A stretch of 24,067 bases of DNA from an uncultured Collinsella sp. (GCA_900542315.1 UQMV01000035.1:1-24067); one strand, 5' to 3'. Numbered from the stretch's first letter, positions 7,062-14,473 are shown. Notes: generated by a model not told the origin, from the sequence alone. Translations and numbers: made by a program.

Positions 7062-7826
7062 CTAGGCCAAGGCGGCGGCGCGGACAGCTGCGCCGATCGC
7101 TCCGGCAAAGCGAGCCTGGGGCGAGGTGGTCACCGGCGACCCCAGTAGCTCGCCCAATCGCTCCACCACGAAGGCGTTCTCGCACAGGCCACCGGTCAGG
7201 TAGTACGGGGCGCCCGCGGCCTGCCCGGCCATGGTCGCCACGCGCGAGACCACGCTGTCGATCACGCCACGGGCGATGTTCTCGCGCGGCTCACCGCGAC
7301 CGATCAGGCTGATGACCTCGCTTTCGGCAAACACCGTGCACATGCTGCTGATCTTGGTAGGCTCGCCGGAACGCGCCAGGTCGGCCATCTGCTGCTGAGA
7401 AATGCCTAGGCGGTCGGCCATGATCTCCAAAAAGCGCCCCGTGCCGGCGGCGCACTTATCGTTCATGGCAAACTTGGCCACGCGGCCACTTTTAAGCTGG
7501 ATGACCTTGGTGTCCTGACCACCCACATCGATCACGGTGCCATGGTCACCAAACAGCCGCACGGCACCGGTGCCGTGGCAGGTGATCTCGGTCACGACCT
7601 TGTGCGCATAGGGCACGGCAACACGGCCGTAGCCAGTCGCGACCACGCGAGCATCTTCGGCCGTCACGTCATAGCCGGCCGCTGCCAGTGCCTCGCGCAG
7701 CCGCTCGGAAGCATCGACCGAGGAGAACCCGGTTGGCTGCACGCACGTCCACGCCACCGAACCCTCCCCGTCGACCACAGCAGCCTTAGCCGCCGTAGAC
7801 CCGATATCGATCCCGATCCCTATCAT
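7062..7826 (-). CDS. ATP-dependent [4Fe-4S] activator (HgdC/YjiL/DCCP-R type)
   Basis: This 254-residue ASKHA-fold ATPase has phosphate-binding motifs DIGSTAAKA and DVGGQDTK. Two cysteines, C125 in NDKCAAGTG and C163 in SSMCTVFAESE, would hold one [4Fe-4S] cluster across a homodimer, as in HgdC. Proteins of this type use ATP to push a low-potential electron into a 2-hydroxyacyl-CoA dehydratase or a double-cubane-cluster protein. The two partner-type subunits are encoded immediately upstream, so this is their reductase/activator. The start is ATG at 7826 with GGAAGAG upstream. It is separated from the subunit gene by a 155-nt gap holding structured element A, but by only 14 nt from the glycosyltransferase gene downstream. 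Confidence 0.9.
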   Translation of the reverse strand: MIGIGIDIGSTAAKAAVVDGEGSVAWTCVQPTGFSSVDASERLREALAAAGYDVTAEDARVVATGYGRVAVPYAHKVVTEITCHGTGAVRLFGDHGTVIDVGGQDTKVIQLKSGRVAKFAMNDKCAAGTGRFLEIMADRLGISQQQMADLARSGEPTKISSMCTVFAESEVISLIGRGEPRENIARGVIDSVVSRVATMAGQAAGAPYYLTGGLCENAFVVERLGELLGSPVTTSPQARFAGAIGAAVRAAALA

Positions 7827-7878
7827 GGCTCTCTTCCAATCTAAACATCAAAGGTAGCGGCGCGTTCAGGCGCCTTAG

Positions 7879-7987
7879 CTCTAGGTTTCTCAGGTGTCGG
7901 AGATTGCCCCGAAAGAGGAGCGCAGCGTACTTTGGGTACGCAAGCGACGGTTTGAGGAGCAAGATCCGGCGCCTGAGGAAGCTAGAG
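7879..7987 (+). repeat. Structured intergenic element A
   Basis: This is a 109-nt rod-like inverted repeat. The outer stem (7879-7900 with 7966-7987) has 22 positions with one G·G mismatch and three T·G pairs, and reaches over the stop codon of the upstream reductase gene. Inside are TTGC.CC/GG.GCAA, a tandem G·A/A·G pair (7911-7912 with 7954-7955), CGC/GCG, and an apical GCGTAC/GTACGC hairpin. About three quarters of it matches element B at 9183-9283. The strand given is the one on which the non-Watson-Crick pairs are favourable. No T-run follows the hairpin on the minus strand. Confidence 0.85.
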
Positions 7988-9145
7988 GGTTTCGATGAAG
8001 GCGGCGATGCGGGTCTCGATCTGGCCCATGTCGCCGTTGCTGTAATCGGTCTCGATCTTCATGTACGGAATACCCGCACCCTCGACAGCCTCCTGCATGC
8101 GCGCACTCTCCACGTTAAAGGTGTGGCACGCCTGGAGCACATTCTCCACCACACCGTCGACGTGGTATTTCTCGCACATGGCCAGGGTGTTGTCCATACG
8201 ACCGTCGTTGGGCGTCATGACCGAGCAGTTGATATCCAGGTAGCGGTCGGCGATGGCGCGCAGGATGTCGGGAGCCTCCGGGTCGATCATCATGGCCGCC
8301 GTACGCTCGCCCGAGCAGTCGTCCATGCAAACGACCACGCCGCCGTTGGACTCGATGGTGCGACCGATCTTGTTGATCACACCGCCCACCGGGCAGCCGG
8401 TGATCAGAATGCGCTTGGCATCCGCCGCAACCGGGCGCTCGCCCGCGTCGTAGGCCTCGCGCAGCTTGGCAACCTTTTGCTCCAGCTGCTGCGTATAGGC
8501 CTCGATATCAAAACTAAACGTACCGGCAAACATGGTGCTCATCAGGTCGACGCCGCTCATGGCCGCCGGCTGGTTGGCCTGCAGCGCAAACATCTCGAGC
8601 TGGGCCGCACGCAAGCGGTTGCGACGACGGACGGCAGCGCGCAGGTCATCGTCGGTAATCGTGATGCCGTAGAAGCCCTCGAGCTCCTCCTTGAGCAGGC
8701 GGCACTCCTCGTACCAGCCCTCGCGCTCGTAGGCGCGGTCGCGGCCCTGCGGAAGATGCAGAATGTGCGTACGCTTGAGCTCGTTGAGTAGCTCGTACAT
8801 CTTCTTCTTGCCGTCGCAGGTGGTCTCGCCGATGATCATGTCGCTAAAGTACGTAAACGGGCACTTTTGCGAATAGGCAAAACCGTACGTCGACTTGATG
8901 AGCGGACAAAGATTTGCCGGCAGCACCTTCTCGGCCTCGGGAATCACCTCATCGGACGTACCGCACAGCGCCACGCTCGCAGCCCCCGCGGCATCGATAA
9001 TCTCGAGCGGCGTATAGCTGCACAAAAAGCCGACCAGGCGATTGCCGGCCTGTTTGTAATCCTTGACGCGAATAAACGCCGCCTTGCGCTGCTCGTTGAA
9101 CTCCTCAAACGTGGACGGCAACGGCTGCTCAATATTTTCCGACAT
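7982..9145 (-). CDS. Double-cubane-cluster reductase-like subunit 1 (2-hydroxyacyl-CoA dehydratase D family)
   Basis: This 387-residue protein belongs to the HgdB/YjiM/DCCP family. Its cysteine pattern is that of double-cubane proteins: C42 in GFLCSYTP, C80 in NLCPLIKS, C95 in QKCPFTYF and C110 in GETTCDGKKKMYE, followed by MDDCSGE, NCSVMTPND and QACHTF. The C-terminus is ETDYSNGDMGQIETRIAAFIE. Such proteins accept an electron from the ATP-dependent activator and reduce small molecules or difficult substrates under anaerobic conditions; the substrate here is unknown. The start is ATG at 9145 with AAGGAG 4 nt upstream. It is paralogous to the gene transcribed before it. A heterodimer of the two is possible. 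Confidence 0.88.
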   Translation of the reverse strand: MSENIEQPLPSTFEEFNEQRKAAFIRVKDYKQAGNRLVGFLCSYTPLEIIDAAGAASVALCGTSDEVIPEAEKVLPANLCPLIKSTYGFAYSQKCPFTYFSDMIIGETTCDGKKKMYELLNELKRTHILHLPQGRDRAYEREGWYEECRLLKEELEGFYGITITDDDLRAAVRRRNRLRAAQLEMFALQANQPAAMSGVDLMSTMFAGTFSFDIEAYTQQLEQKVAKLREAYDAGERPVAADAKRILITGCPVGGVINKIGRTIESNGGVVVCMDDCSGERTAAMMIDPEAPDILRAIADRYLDINCSVMTPNDGRMDNTLAMCEKYHVDGVVENVLQACHTFNVESARMQEAVEGAGIPYMKIETDYSNGDMGQIETRIAAFIETL

Positions 9146-9182
9146 ATAACTCCTTAACAAACCTTTTAACCAACCAAGGAAA

Positions 9183-9283
9183 CGGCTTTCCCAGGTGCCC
9201 GAGGTTGCCGTGAAAGATGAGCGCCGCATACTTTGGTAGCAAGCGACGGTTTGAACGGCAAGATCGGGTGCCTGGGGAAACCG
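9183..9283 (+). repeat. Structured intergenic element B
   Basis: This 101-nt inverted repeat in the gap between the two reductase subunit genes is homologous to element A. The outer stem 9183-9203 with 9263-9283 has three G·T pairs and a C·A mismatch. It contains TTGCCGT/ACGGCAA (9205-9211 with 9255-9261), a tandem G·A/A·G (9212-9213 with 9253-9254), AA/TT, CGC/GCG and an apical hairpin with a TTTG loop. It shares the tracts TACTTTGG and CAAGCGACGGTTTGA with element A. Confidence 0.85.
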
Positions 9284-9298
9284 CCGAGACGGATAGCC

Positions 9299-10582
9299 CT
9301 AAATGGTTTCCAAGAAAGCCTCAATCCTGGTTTGCAGCTGACCGGCGTCCTCGCCGGCGTAGTCGGTCGTGATGTGCATAAACGGAATGCCCGCCTCCTC
9401 GGCGGCCTTCTCCACGGCAAACGACTCCATCTCGTAGAGCGTGCAGAACTGCAAGGCCACGTCGACGATACCGTCGACATGCAGGTCCTTGGCCATCTGG
9501 ACAATGTCCTTCATACGCTGGTCGTTGGGCGTAAAGACGGCGCAGTTGATCTTAAAGTAGCGCTCGGCGATGGCGTCGAGCATCTCGTCGACCGTCTCGC
9601 CGGACTCGTCGACCAAATCCTTGTAGTAGCGCGAGCCCGTGCAGGACTCCTCGCCTACCACAACGCCGCCGGCCTTCTCAATGAGGTTGAACAGCTTCCA
9701 GTTGGGCACGGCCATGGGCGTACCGGTGTACAGGATTCGCTTGGTCCCCTTGGGCGCCACGCCCTCGCCGGCCTCGACACGCTGCTCGCACTCAGCCGCC
9801 ATATCGTTAATGGCTCCGGTCAGACGCGGTGTGTCGTCCATAAAGGCGGCCTGAACGGTCAGCAGGCTGTCGAGACCGCTGATGGGCGCAGGGTCGGCAG
9901 CGCGGGTCGCAGCGAGGCGCTGCAGGGCGCGGCGCTTCTCATTGACGGCGTGGATGGCAGCCTTCAGGCCCTCGGGCGTAATCTTGACGCCGCACTCGTC
10001 CTCGATCTTGGCGGCGAGCTTCTTGACCTCGGCCTTCCAGGTCACGAGCGTCGACTCGTCGTGCACGTTGGGAATATCCATGACGTACATGTTCTTTTGC
10101 GTGGCAAAGAACTCGTAGGCTTTCTTCTTACCGTCGCAGGTGTTCTCGCCTACCACCAGGTCACTCGACTCAATGTAGGGGCAGACCTCGCCCAGCTTAA
10201 AGCCGGCAAAGCTCTTGATAAGCGGGCAGGTGTTGCGCGGCAGGTGCTCCTCGACCTTATCGGTTGCCCAATCGGCACCCGAGCACAGACCAACGGGAAT
10301 GCCGTCACAGGCAAGCACGATCTCCTCGGGCACGTACACGCAGAACGAGCCCACGATCTTGGTGGCCTCGCCGGCCTCCTTCTTGTCGAGCATCTCCTTA
10401 ATACGGCCGCTGTGGATGTTGGTGGCCACAAAGTCCAGGTAGGACGTGGCCTTGGGGCGATTGTTCTGCGTCAGGAACATATCGCCGTACATCTGGCCCA
10501 CGGCGCCCAGCAGCATGTCGTGGTCGGCAAGATTCATGCCGAGGCTCTCCCACATCGGATGAAAATCGAATTCTTCAGCCAT
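9299..10582 (-). CDS. Double-cubane-cluster reductase-like subunit 2 (2-hydroxyacyl-CoA dehydratase D family)
   Basis: This 427-residue paralogue of the downstream subunit is about 40 residues longer at the N-terminus (MAEEFDFHPMWESLGMN). The cysteines match one for one: C81 in GSFCVYVP, C119 in NTCPLIKS, C134 in EVCPYIES and C149 in GENTCDGKKKAYEFF, then GEESCTGSR, NCAVFTPND and QFCTLYE. The C-terminus TTDYAGEDAGQLQTRIEAFLE also matches. It is the first full-length gene of the array, and the ATG at 10582 has GAGAGGGG upstream. It probably works with the second subunit and the ATP-driven activator as a low-potential reductase. The two proteins are clearly diverged (I estimate well under half identity by eye), so the duplication is old. 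Confidence 0.88.
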   Translation of the reverse strand: MAEEFDFHPMWESLGMNLADHDMLLGAVGQMYGDMFLTQNNRPKATSYLDFVATNIHSGRIKEMLDKKEAGEATKIVGSFCVYVPEEIVLACDGIPVGLCSGADWATDKVEEHLPRNTCPLIKSFAGFKLGEVCPYIESSDLVVGENTCDGKKKAYEFFATQKNMYVMDIPNVHDESTLVTWKAEVKKLAAKIEDECGVKITPEGLKAAIHAVNEKRRALQRLAATRAADPAPISGLDSLLTVQAAFMDDTPRLTGAINDMAAECEQRVEAGEGVAPKGTKRILYTGTPMAVPNWKLFNLIEKAGGVVVGEESCTGSRYYKDLVDESGETVDEMLDAIAERYFKINCAVFTPNDQRMKDIVQMAKDLHVDGIVDVALQFCTLYEMESFAVEKAAEEAGIPFMHITTDYAGEDAGQLQTRIEAFLETI

Positions 10583-10745
10583 GACGGTTCCCCTCTCGAA
10601 CCAAAAATGAATAGCTACGGTATTGCTGCACGGTGGGTGGCGAAAACCCAGCCGCGCCTAAACCCGGAATTTTGGGGAACCTGCTTTGCGGTCGATTATT
10701 TAGTTGTGCGTCGTCTCTCCCGGAGCCGTGAACATACCCGCTCAT
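10575..10745 (-). CDS. Possible 56-aa coupled ORF upstream of the reductase genes
   Basis: This open frame of 56 codons has an ATG that overlaps the stop of the 22-codon leader ORF (ATGA), and its own stop falls 8 nt inside the start of the reductase gene. It has no ribosome binding site of its own and a low-complexity, Arg/Gly/Ser-rich composition, and I recognise no domain. It may serve only to carry ribosomes from the leader to the reductase start, or it may be chance. Confidence 0.25.
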   Translation of the reverse strand: MSGYVHGSGRDDAQLNNRPQSRFPKIPGLGAAGFSPPTVQQYRSYSFLVREGNRHG

Positions 10746-10810
10746 ATGCGACTCCGAGCCATATACAGGGCGCGCGCGGCAACGCGGCGAATGTATGTCG
10801 TCTGCGGCAT
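10742..10810 (-). CDS. Possible 22-aa leader peptide of the array
   Basis: The ATG at 10810 is preceded by AAAGGAGG, one of the strongest Shine-Dalgarno sites in the window, 8 nt away. The predicted start of transcription is about 25 nt upstream. The frame encodes MPQTTYIRRVAARALYMARS plus two residues (RI) and stops at 10742. It is rich in Arg, Ala and Tyr and has no run of one amino acid that would point to classical attenuation. Support is the ribosome binding site and position only. Confidence 0.4.
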   Translation of the reverse strand: MPQTTYIRRVAARALYMARSRI

Positions 10811-10840
10811 GTGCGCACCCTCCTTTACAAGTTGAGGTCA

Positions 10841-10869
10841 ACTATATCAACGGTCATCGACTATGCGAA
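10841..10869 (-). promoter_or_regulatory. Predicted promoter of the reductase/selenium array
   Basis: On the minus strand TTCGCA (10864-10869) and TATAGT (10841-10846) are spaced by exactly 17 nt. Two dyads overlap it: GTTGA/TCAAC (10831-10842) at the expected transcription start, and TCAACGGT/ACCGTTGA (10847-10854 and 10871-10878) around the -35 box. Both look like operator sites. Confidence 0.55.
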
Positions 10870-10965
10870 CACCGTTGACATTCGTACGGCAGCGTCGTGT
10901 GCCGTCGTTTAATAAATTATTATCTTGATTGATAAGAGTTTGTCATCCCTCATTTGGCGAACGGC

Positions 10966-10987
10966 AAAAACAAAGCCACCGAGGCTT
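10966..10987 (-). terminator. Terminator of modABC
   Basis: On the minus strand AAGCC and GGCTT form a 5-bp stem with a TCGGT loop, followed by TGTTTTT. It is 25 nt after the modC stop. The stem is short, but position and T-run support it. Confidence 0.65.
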
Positions 10988-11012
10988 ATATCCCCGACAG
11001 CATTACCCGACG

Positions 11013-12083
11013 CTATCGACAAACCAAATGGATCCTGCTGGCATCAAAATGCATGCGCAGCGTCTCGCCTGCTTGCGGCAGCTCGTCGACAGGCATGCCC
11101 ACCTTGTTGACCTTCCACTGCAGACGCGTGGGCGCATCAGCACGCGGCACGTCCAGCAGCACCAGGCGCTCAAAGCGCGAATCGCTCACTCGGGCCACGT
11201 GCAAATCATAGCTGTTGCGACCCCGCTCCGCGCGATTGTCAACATGGAAGTAGCTTGCGCGAATGCCCAGGTACGCCACATTATCGGGAACCTCGCGACC
11301 CACGTTAAAGGTCATGCCCCAATCGAGCGCCTCAACTTCCTCGGGCCCGATCTTGCGCGCCCGGCTTGTGTTCTTGCACCCCGTCAGGCGCAGCGCCGCC
11401 AGCGTCTGCGGACGACGGACCACGTCCTCGATGGAGCCGATCTCCTCAACATGCCCGTCGTGCATCACGCAGATGCGCTGGCAGAGGCGGCACGCTTCAT
11501 CGATGTCGTGGCTCACATAGATCACGGTGCGGTTGCACACGTCGAACAGGTCGAGCATGTTCTGCTCGAGCGCGCTCTTAAGATAGGAATCGAGCGCGCT
11601 CATGGGCTCGTCGAACATAAAAATGCCCGGATGCGCCGCCACCATACGGGCAAGCGCCACGCGTTGCTGCTGCCCGCCCGAGAGTCGCGCGGGGTAGCGG
11701 TCTGCAAAATCGGCCAGTCCAAAGATACCCAGGTAGCGCTCGGCCAGCCTTTTGCGCGCCGTGGCGTCGCCCGCGTCCTTTACGCCGGCACACACGTTGT
11801 CTGCCACCGTCATGTTAGGGAACAGCTGATAGTTTTGGAACAGCAGGGCGCATTTTCGCTCCTGGGGCGACAGGTTGATGCCTGCCGCCGAGTCAAAGAA
11901 GGTCACGCCGTTGACGACGATCTTGCCCTCGTCGGGCGTCTCCACGCCGGCAATGCAACGCAAGGTGCAGCTCTTGCCACAACCCGAGGCGCCCAGCAGC
12001 GCCACGCGCTCCTCGCCGGCCTCAAGCTGCATGTCGAGCACAAACCCGGGATAACGTTTCTTAATATCCAAAACGAGCGACAT
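11013..12083 (-). CDS. modC: Molybdate ABC transporter, ATP-binding protein ModC
   Basis: This 356-residue ABC ATPase has Walker A GASGCGKS, signature LSGGQQQR, Walker B GIFMFDEP and the switch histidine in YVSHD. A C-terminal extension after about residue 235 probably corresponds to the MOP-like oxyanion-binding regulatory domain, though the sequence there is diverged. It follows modB by 3 nt and has GGGAGG upstream of ATG 12083. Paired with the ModB-type permease and a ModA-type lipoprotein, the likely substrate is molybdate; tungstate or sulfate cannot be excluded from the ATPase alone. Confidence 0.88.
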   Translation of the reverse strand: MSLVLDIKKRYPGFVLDMQLEAGEERVALLGASGCGKSCTLRCIAGVETPDEGKIVVNGVTFFDSAAGINLSPQERKCALLFQNYQLFPNMTVADNVCAGVKDAGDATARKRLAERYLGIFGLADFADRYPARLSGGQQQRVALARMVAAHPGIFMFDEPMSALDSYLKSALEQNMLDLFDVCNRTVIYVSHDIDEACRLCQRICVMHDGHVEEIGSIEDVVRRPQTLAALRLTGCKNTSRARKIGPEEVEALDWGMTFNVGREVPDNVAYLGIRASYFHVDNRAERGRNSYDLHVARVSDSRFERLVLLDVPRADAPTRLQWKVNKVGMPVDELPQAGETLRMHFDASRIHLVCR

Positions 12084-12086
12084 AGC

Positions 12087-13529
12087 TTATCGACCTCCCT
12101 GCGGCGCCGCATCATCGCGCATGAGCTCGGCCAGCGCCTCGCGATCAATACGCAAGGCATCGCCGCCGACTGGGTCGAGCGAATCGCCCCGTCCGGAGAG
12201 ATCTTTGGCCTGTTTGCACTCCGCTCGGAACAGGCCGCGCTCGCGGTACTTTTGCGAATGCGCCGTGTAAATATTGATGAACAGAATGACCAGGAAACTG
12301 AACACGATTACGACGATGACCCAAAAGAGCGCCACCGATGTGTTGCCGCCCATCCACTCAAAGTAGATGGCGATGGGGATGGTCTGGGTAATGCCGGCGT
12401 AGTTGCCCGCAAAGAACAGGGTGCAGCCAAACTCGCCCATCGCGCGGGCAAAGGCAAGCACCGTGCCGGCGGCAATCGAGGGCCAGCCGAGCGGCATCAT
12501 GAGCCTGGCAAAAATGCGACGTTCGGACCATCCCAAGGTTCGCGCGGCGTCGAGCATCTGCGTGTCAAGGCTCTCAAAGGCACCGAGCGCCGTACGGTAG
12601 ACCAGGGGAAACGACACCACCACGGCAGATATCACCGCCGCGGGCCACGTAAAGACGATCGAGACGCCGTGCGCGATGAGCCACTGGCCCACCCCGGTCG
12701 AACGGCCAAACAGCATGAGGAGCAGAAAGCCGCAGACCGTGGGCGGCAGCACCATAGGAATGGTAAAGACCGAGTCGAGCAGGCCCTTGATGCGGCTCGA
12801 GGTACCCATAGTCTTCCACGCGGCGAACAGGCCCAGCGCAAAGGAGATCAGCAAGGCAAGACCGCTCGTTTTGATGGAAACCCAAAACGGTCGGTAGTCG
12901 ATGCCGCCCAAAAAGGAGGCCAGAGAGGTCAAGGGGCCCTGCTCATCCCGCAACACGACAGACGATGCCTCTACCATTTGAGCGCTATCAAGCCAACGCG
13001 CGCCGCCCTTGGCATCACCCGAGGCTGATGCAATCACCACATAGCGGTCCCCATCCGCACCGCGCTCGTCAAAGCCATAGGTATACCCGCCGGCATCAAA
13101 CGTTGTTTCCGCGGTGACATACCAAGGAAGATCCACGTCCCCCAGCTGCGCACCTCCCATGCAGTTTGTGCTGTCGAGCTCGCAGACGAGGGCCTTGAGA
13201 CCCGATACGCACTCGTTGTCCTGCGGATCCAATCCATACTTCTCGACCGCCTTGGGCGATATCCACACCACAACGCGATCGGCAGCAGGCGCCACTACAA
13301 GGTCCACGTCCTCGTCAACGGGAAACCGGTAGCCTTCAGGCTGGCCCTCCATGGCACGAGCGGTCCCCTTGGCCAGCCGCTCAAAACCCTCAATCCCATA
13401 GGAAAGCCCATGAGCGGTCGCAGCAACCTGGGCCCCGTCCTCAGCGTCCCCAGCAAACGCAAATCCCGGCACCCAGCAAAGCGCGAAGATCAAAGCACAG
13501 GCGACAAGCATGCGGAATCTATTAAGCAC
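12087..13529 (-). CDS. modB: Molybdate ABC permease ModB with a large N-terminal extracytoplasmic domain
   Basis: This is a 480-residue protein; typical ModB is about 225. It opens with a signal-anchor segment (MLVACALIFALCWVPGFAFA). About 185 residues without membrane segments follow, containing three Cys (in DNECVSG, LVCELDSTNC) and WISPKAVEKYGLDPQ. The permease starts near residue 214 (FWVSIKTSGLALLISFALG), with LPPTVCGFLLL and the EAA loop LDAARTLGWSERRIFARLMMP at about 326-346. The C-terminal tail of about 50 residues is hydrophilic. I chose GTG at 13529 because GGAG lies 6 nt upstream; a TTG at 13541 and an ATG further in are alternatives. The N-terminal domain is not one I recognise. 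The gene lies between modA and modC. Confidence 0.85.
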   Translation of the reverse strand: MLNRFRMLVACALIFALCWVPGFAFAGDAEDGAQVAATAHGLSYGIEGFERLAKGTARAMEGQPEGYRFPVDEDVDLVVAPAADRVVVWISPKAVEKYGLDPQDNECVSGLKALVCELDSTNCMGGAQLGDVDLPWYVTAETTFDAGGYTYGFDERGADGDRYVVIASASGDAKGGARWLDSAQMVEASSVVLRDEQGPLTSLASFLGGIDYRPFWVSIKTSGLALLISFALGLFAAWKTMGTSSRIKGLLDSVFTIPMVLPPTVCGFLLLMLFGRSTGVGQWLIAHGVSIVFTWPAAVISAVVVSFPLVYRTALGAFESLDTQMLDAARTLGWSERRIFARLMMPLGWPSIAAGTVLAFARAMGEFGCTLFFAGNYAGITQTIPIAIYFEWMGGNTSVALFWVIVVIVFSFLVILFINIYTAHSQKYRERGLFRAECKQAKDLSGRGDSLDPVGGDALRIDREALAELMRDDAAPQGGR

Positions 13530-13597
13530 GAAAAGCTCCAAGCGAATACAAGGACGGAGTGAAACACAAAACGATGGAATTATCGCGCCAAGCCGTA

Positions 13598-14473
13598 CTA
13601 CTCGGAAAGCTCAAAGCCGTACTTAGCCCAAATCTTCTGAGCCTTCTTGTTGGTCAGGCAAAAGTCGATAAACGCCTTGGCCTCGTCGGCGTGCTCGGAG
13701 CTCTCGGCAACGGCACCCGGGTACACGATGGGCTTGTGCGAATCCTCGGGGCACACGAAGGCCTCCTCGATGCCGTCGTAGCGGAAGATATCGGAGCTGT
13801 AGACAAAACCGGCCACGCAGTCGCCTGTGGACACATAGGCGGCGGCGGTACCAACTTTGTCGGCCAGGGCCACCTTGTCGGCGATCTCGGGAGCATACTC
13901 GCCATCGTCGCCCTCGGTGCCGGTGTAGAGGCCCACGGAGGCCAGGGCCTGGTTGGCGTACTTGCCGGCGGGAACGGTCTTGGCGTCGCCGATGGCGATC
14001 TTGCCGTCCAGATTCGCGACGTCGGCGATGACCTCGACCTTGGTGTCGGAGCCCTCGGCGCGAATGATCACGAGATCGTTGACGAACATATCCTCACGGG
14101 TGTCGGCGTCGACGAGCTCGACGGCCTCGGCATCGTCCATGGTGCCCTTGGAAGCGGTGATGAGCACGTCGACCGCAGCACCGGCGCGCATCTGCTCGAC
14201 AAGGTCGCCGGACGCTTTGAACTGCGTGTCGGCAAACGTGGTACCGGTCTGCTCGGTGTAGAGCTCCTGAACCTCGGGCAGAGCCTTCTCGAGCGAGTTG
14301 GCGGCAAAGACCTGCAGCTCGACAGCCTTCTTCTTAGAGGAAGACTTGGCGGAGCCGGCATCGGAACCAGCGGGCTCGGACGTCTTGTTGCCCGAGCAGC
14401 CAGCAAGGCCAAAGCCGGCGGCAGCGGCAGCAGAAAGCGAGACAAAACCGCGGCGTGAAACCATATCGAACAT
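13598..14473 (-). CDS. modA: Molybdate-binding lipoprotein ModA
   Basis: This 291-residue solute-binding protein has a twin-arginine-like stretch (SRRGFVSLSAAAAA) and a lipobox, LAGC, with the lipidated Cys at 26, then a Ser/Lys linker. The mature part starts VELQVFAANSLEKALPEVQELY and contains FKASGDLVEQMRAGAAVDVLITASKGTMD, AIGDAKTVPAGKYANQAL and PIVYPGAVAESSEHADEAKAFIDF, all typical of ModA. It captures molybdate outside the membrane. I chose ATG at 14473, which has AAAGGG 6 nt upstream; a TTG at 14479 is possible. It is the first gene of modABC, below a TATAAT box and a palindrome. Confidence 0.92.
   Translation of the reverse strand: MFDMVSRRGFVSLSAAAAAGFGLAGCSGNKTSEPAGSDAGSAKSSSKKKAVELQVFAANSLEKALPEVQELYTEQTGTTFADTQFKASGDLVEQMRAGAAVDVLITASKGTMDDAEAVELVDADTREDMFVNDLVIIRAEGSDTKVEVIADVANLDGKIAIGDAKTVPAGKYANQALASVGLYTGTEGDDGEYAPEIADKVALADKVGTAAAYVSTGDCVAGFVYSSDIFRYDGIEEAFVCPEDSHKPIVYPGAVAESSEHADEAKAFIDFCLTNKKAQKIWAKYGFELSE

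Noticed and set aside
7048..7185. N-terminal extension of the glycosyltransferase
   Set aside because: It overlaps the activator gene by over 100 nt and reads Arg-rich shadow sequence; MRILNISAQKP at 7047 is the normal GT4 beginning.
7879..9283. The two structured elements as intrinsic terminators inside the array
   Set aside because: No T-run follows either hairpin on the minus strand, and the downstream genes have no obvious promoters of their own.
9233..10912. A 559-codon open frame on the plus strand opposite the reductase gene
   Set aside because: It is the antisense shadow of a well-supported gene in GC-rich DNA, has no ribosome site or recognisable domain, and crosses structured intergenic sequence.
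10929..13028. A 699-codon open frame on the plus strand opposite modC and modB
   Set aside because: It is antisense to two conserved ABC transporter genes; composition is His/Arg/Gln-rich as expected for a shadow frame.
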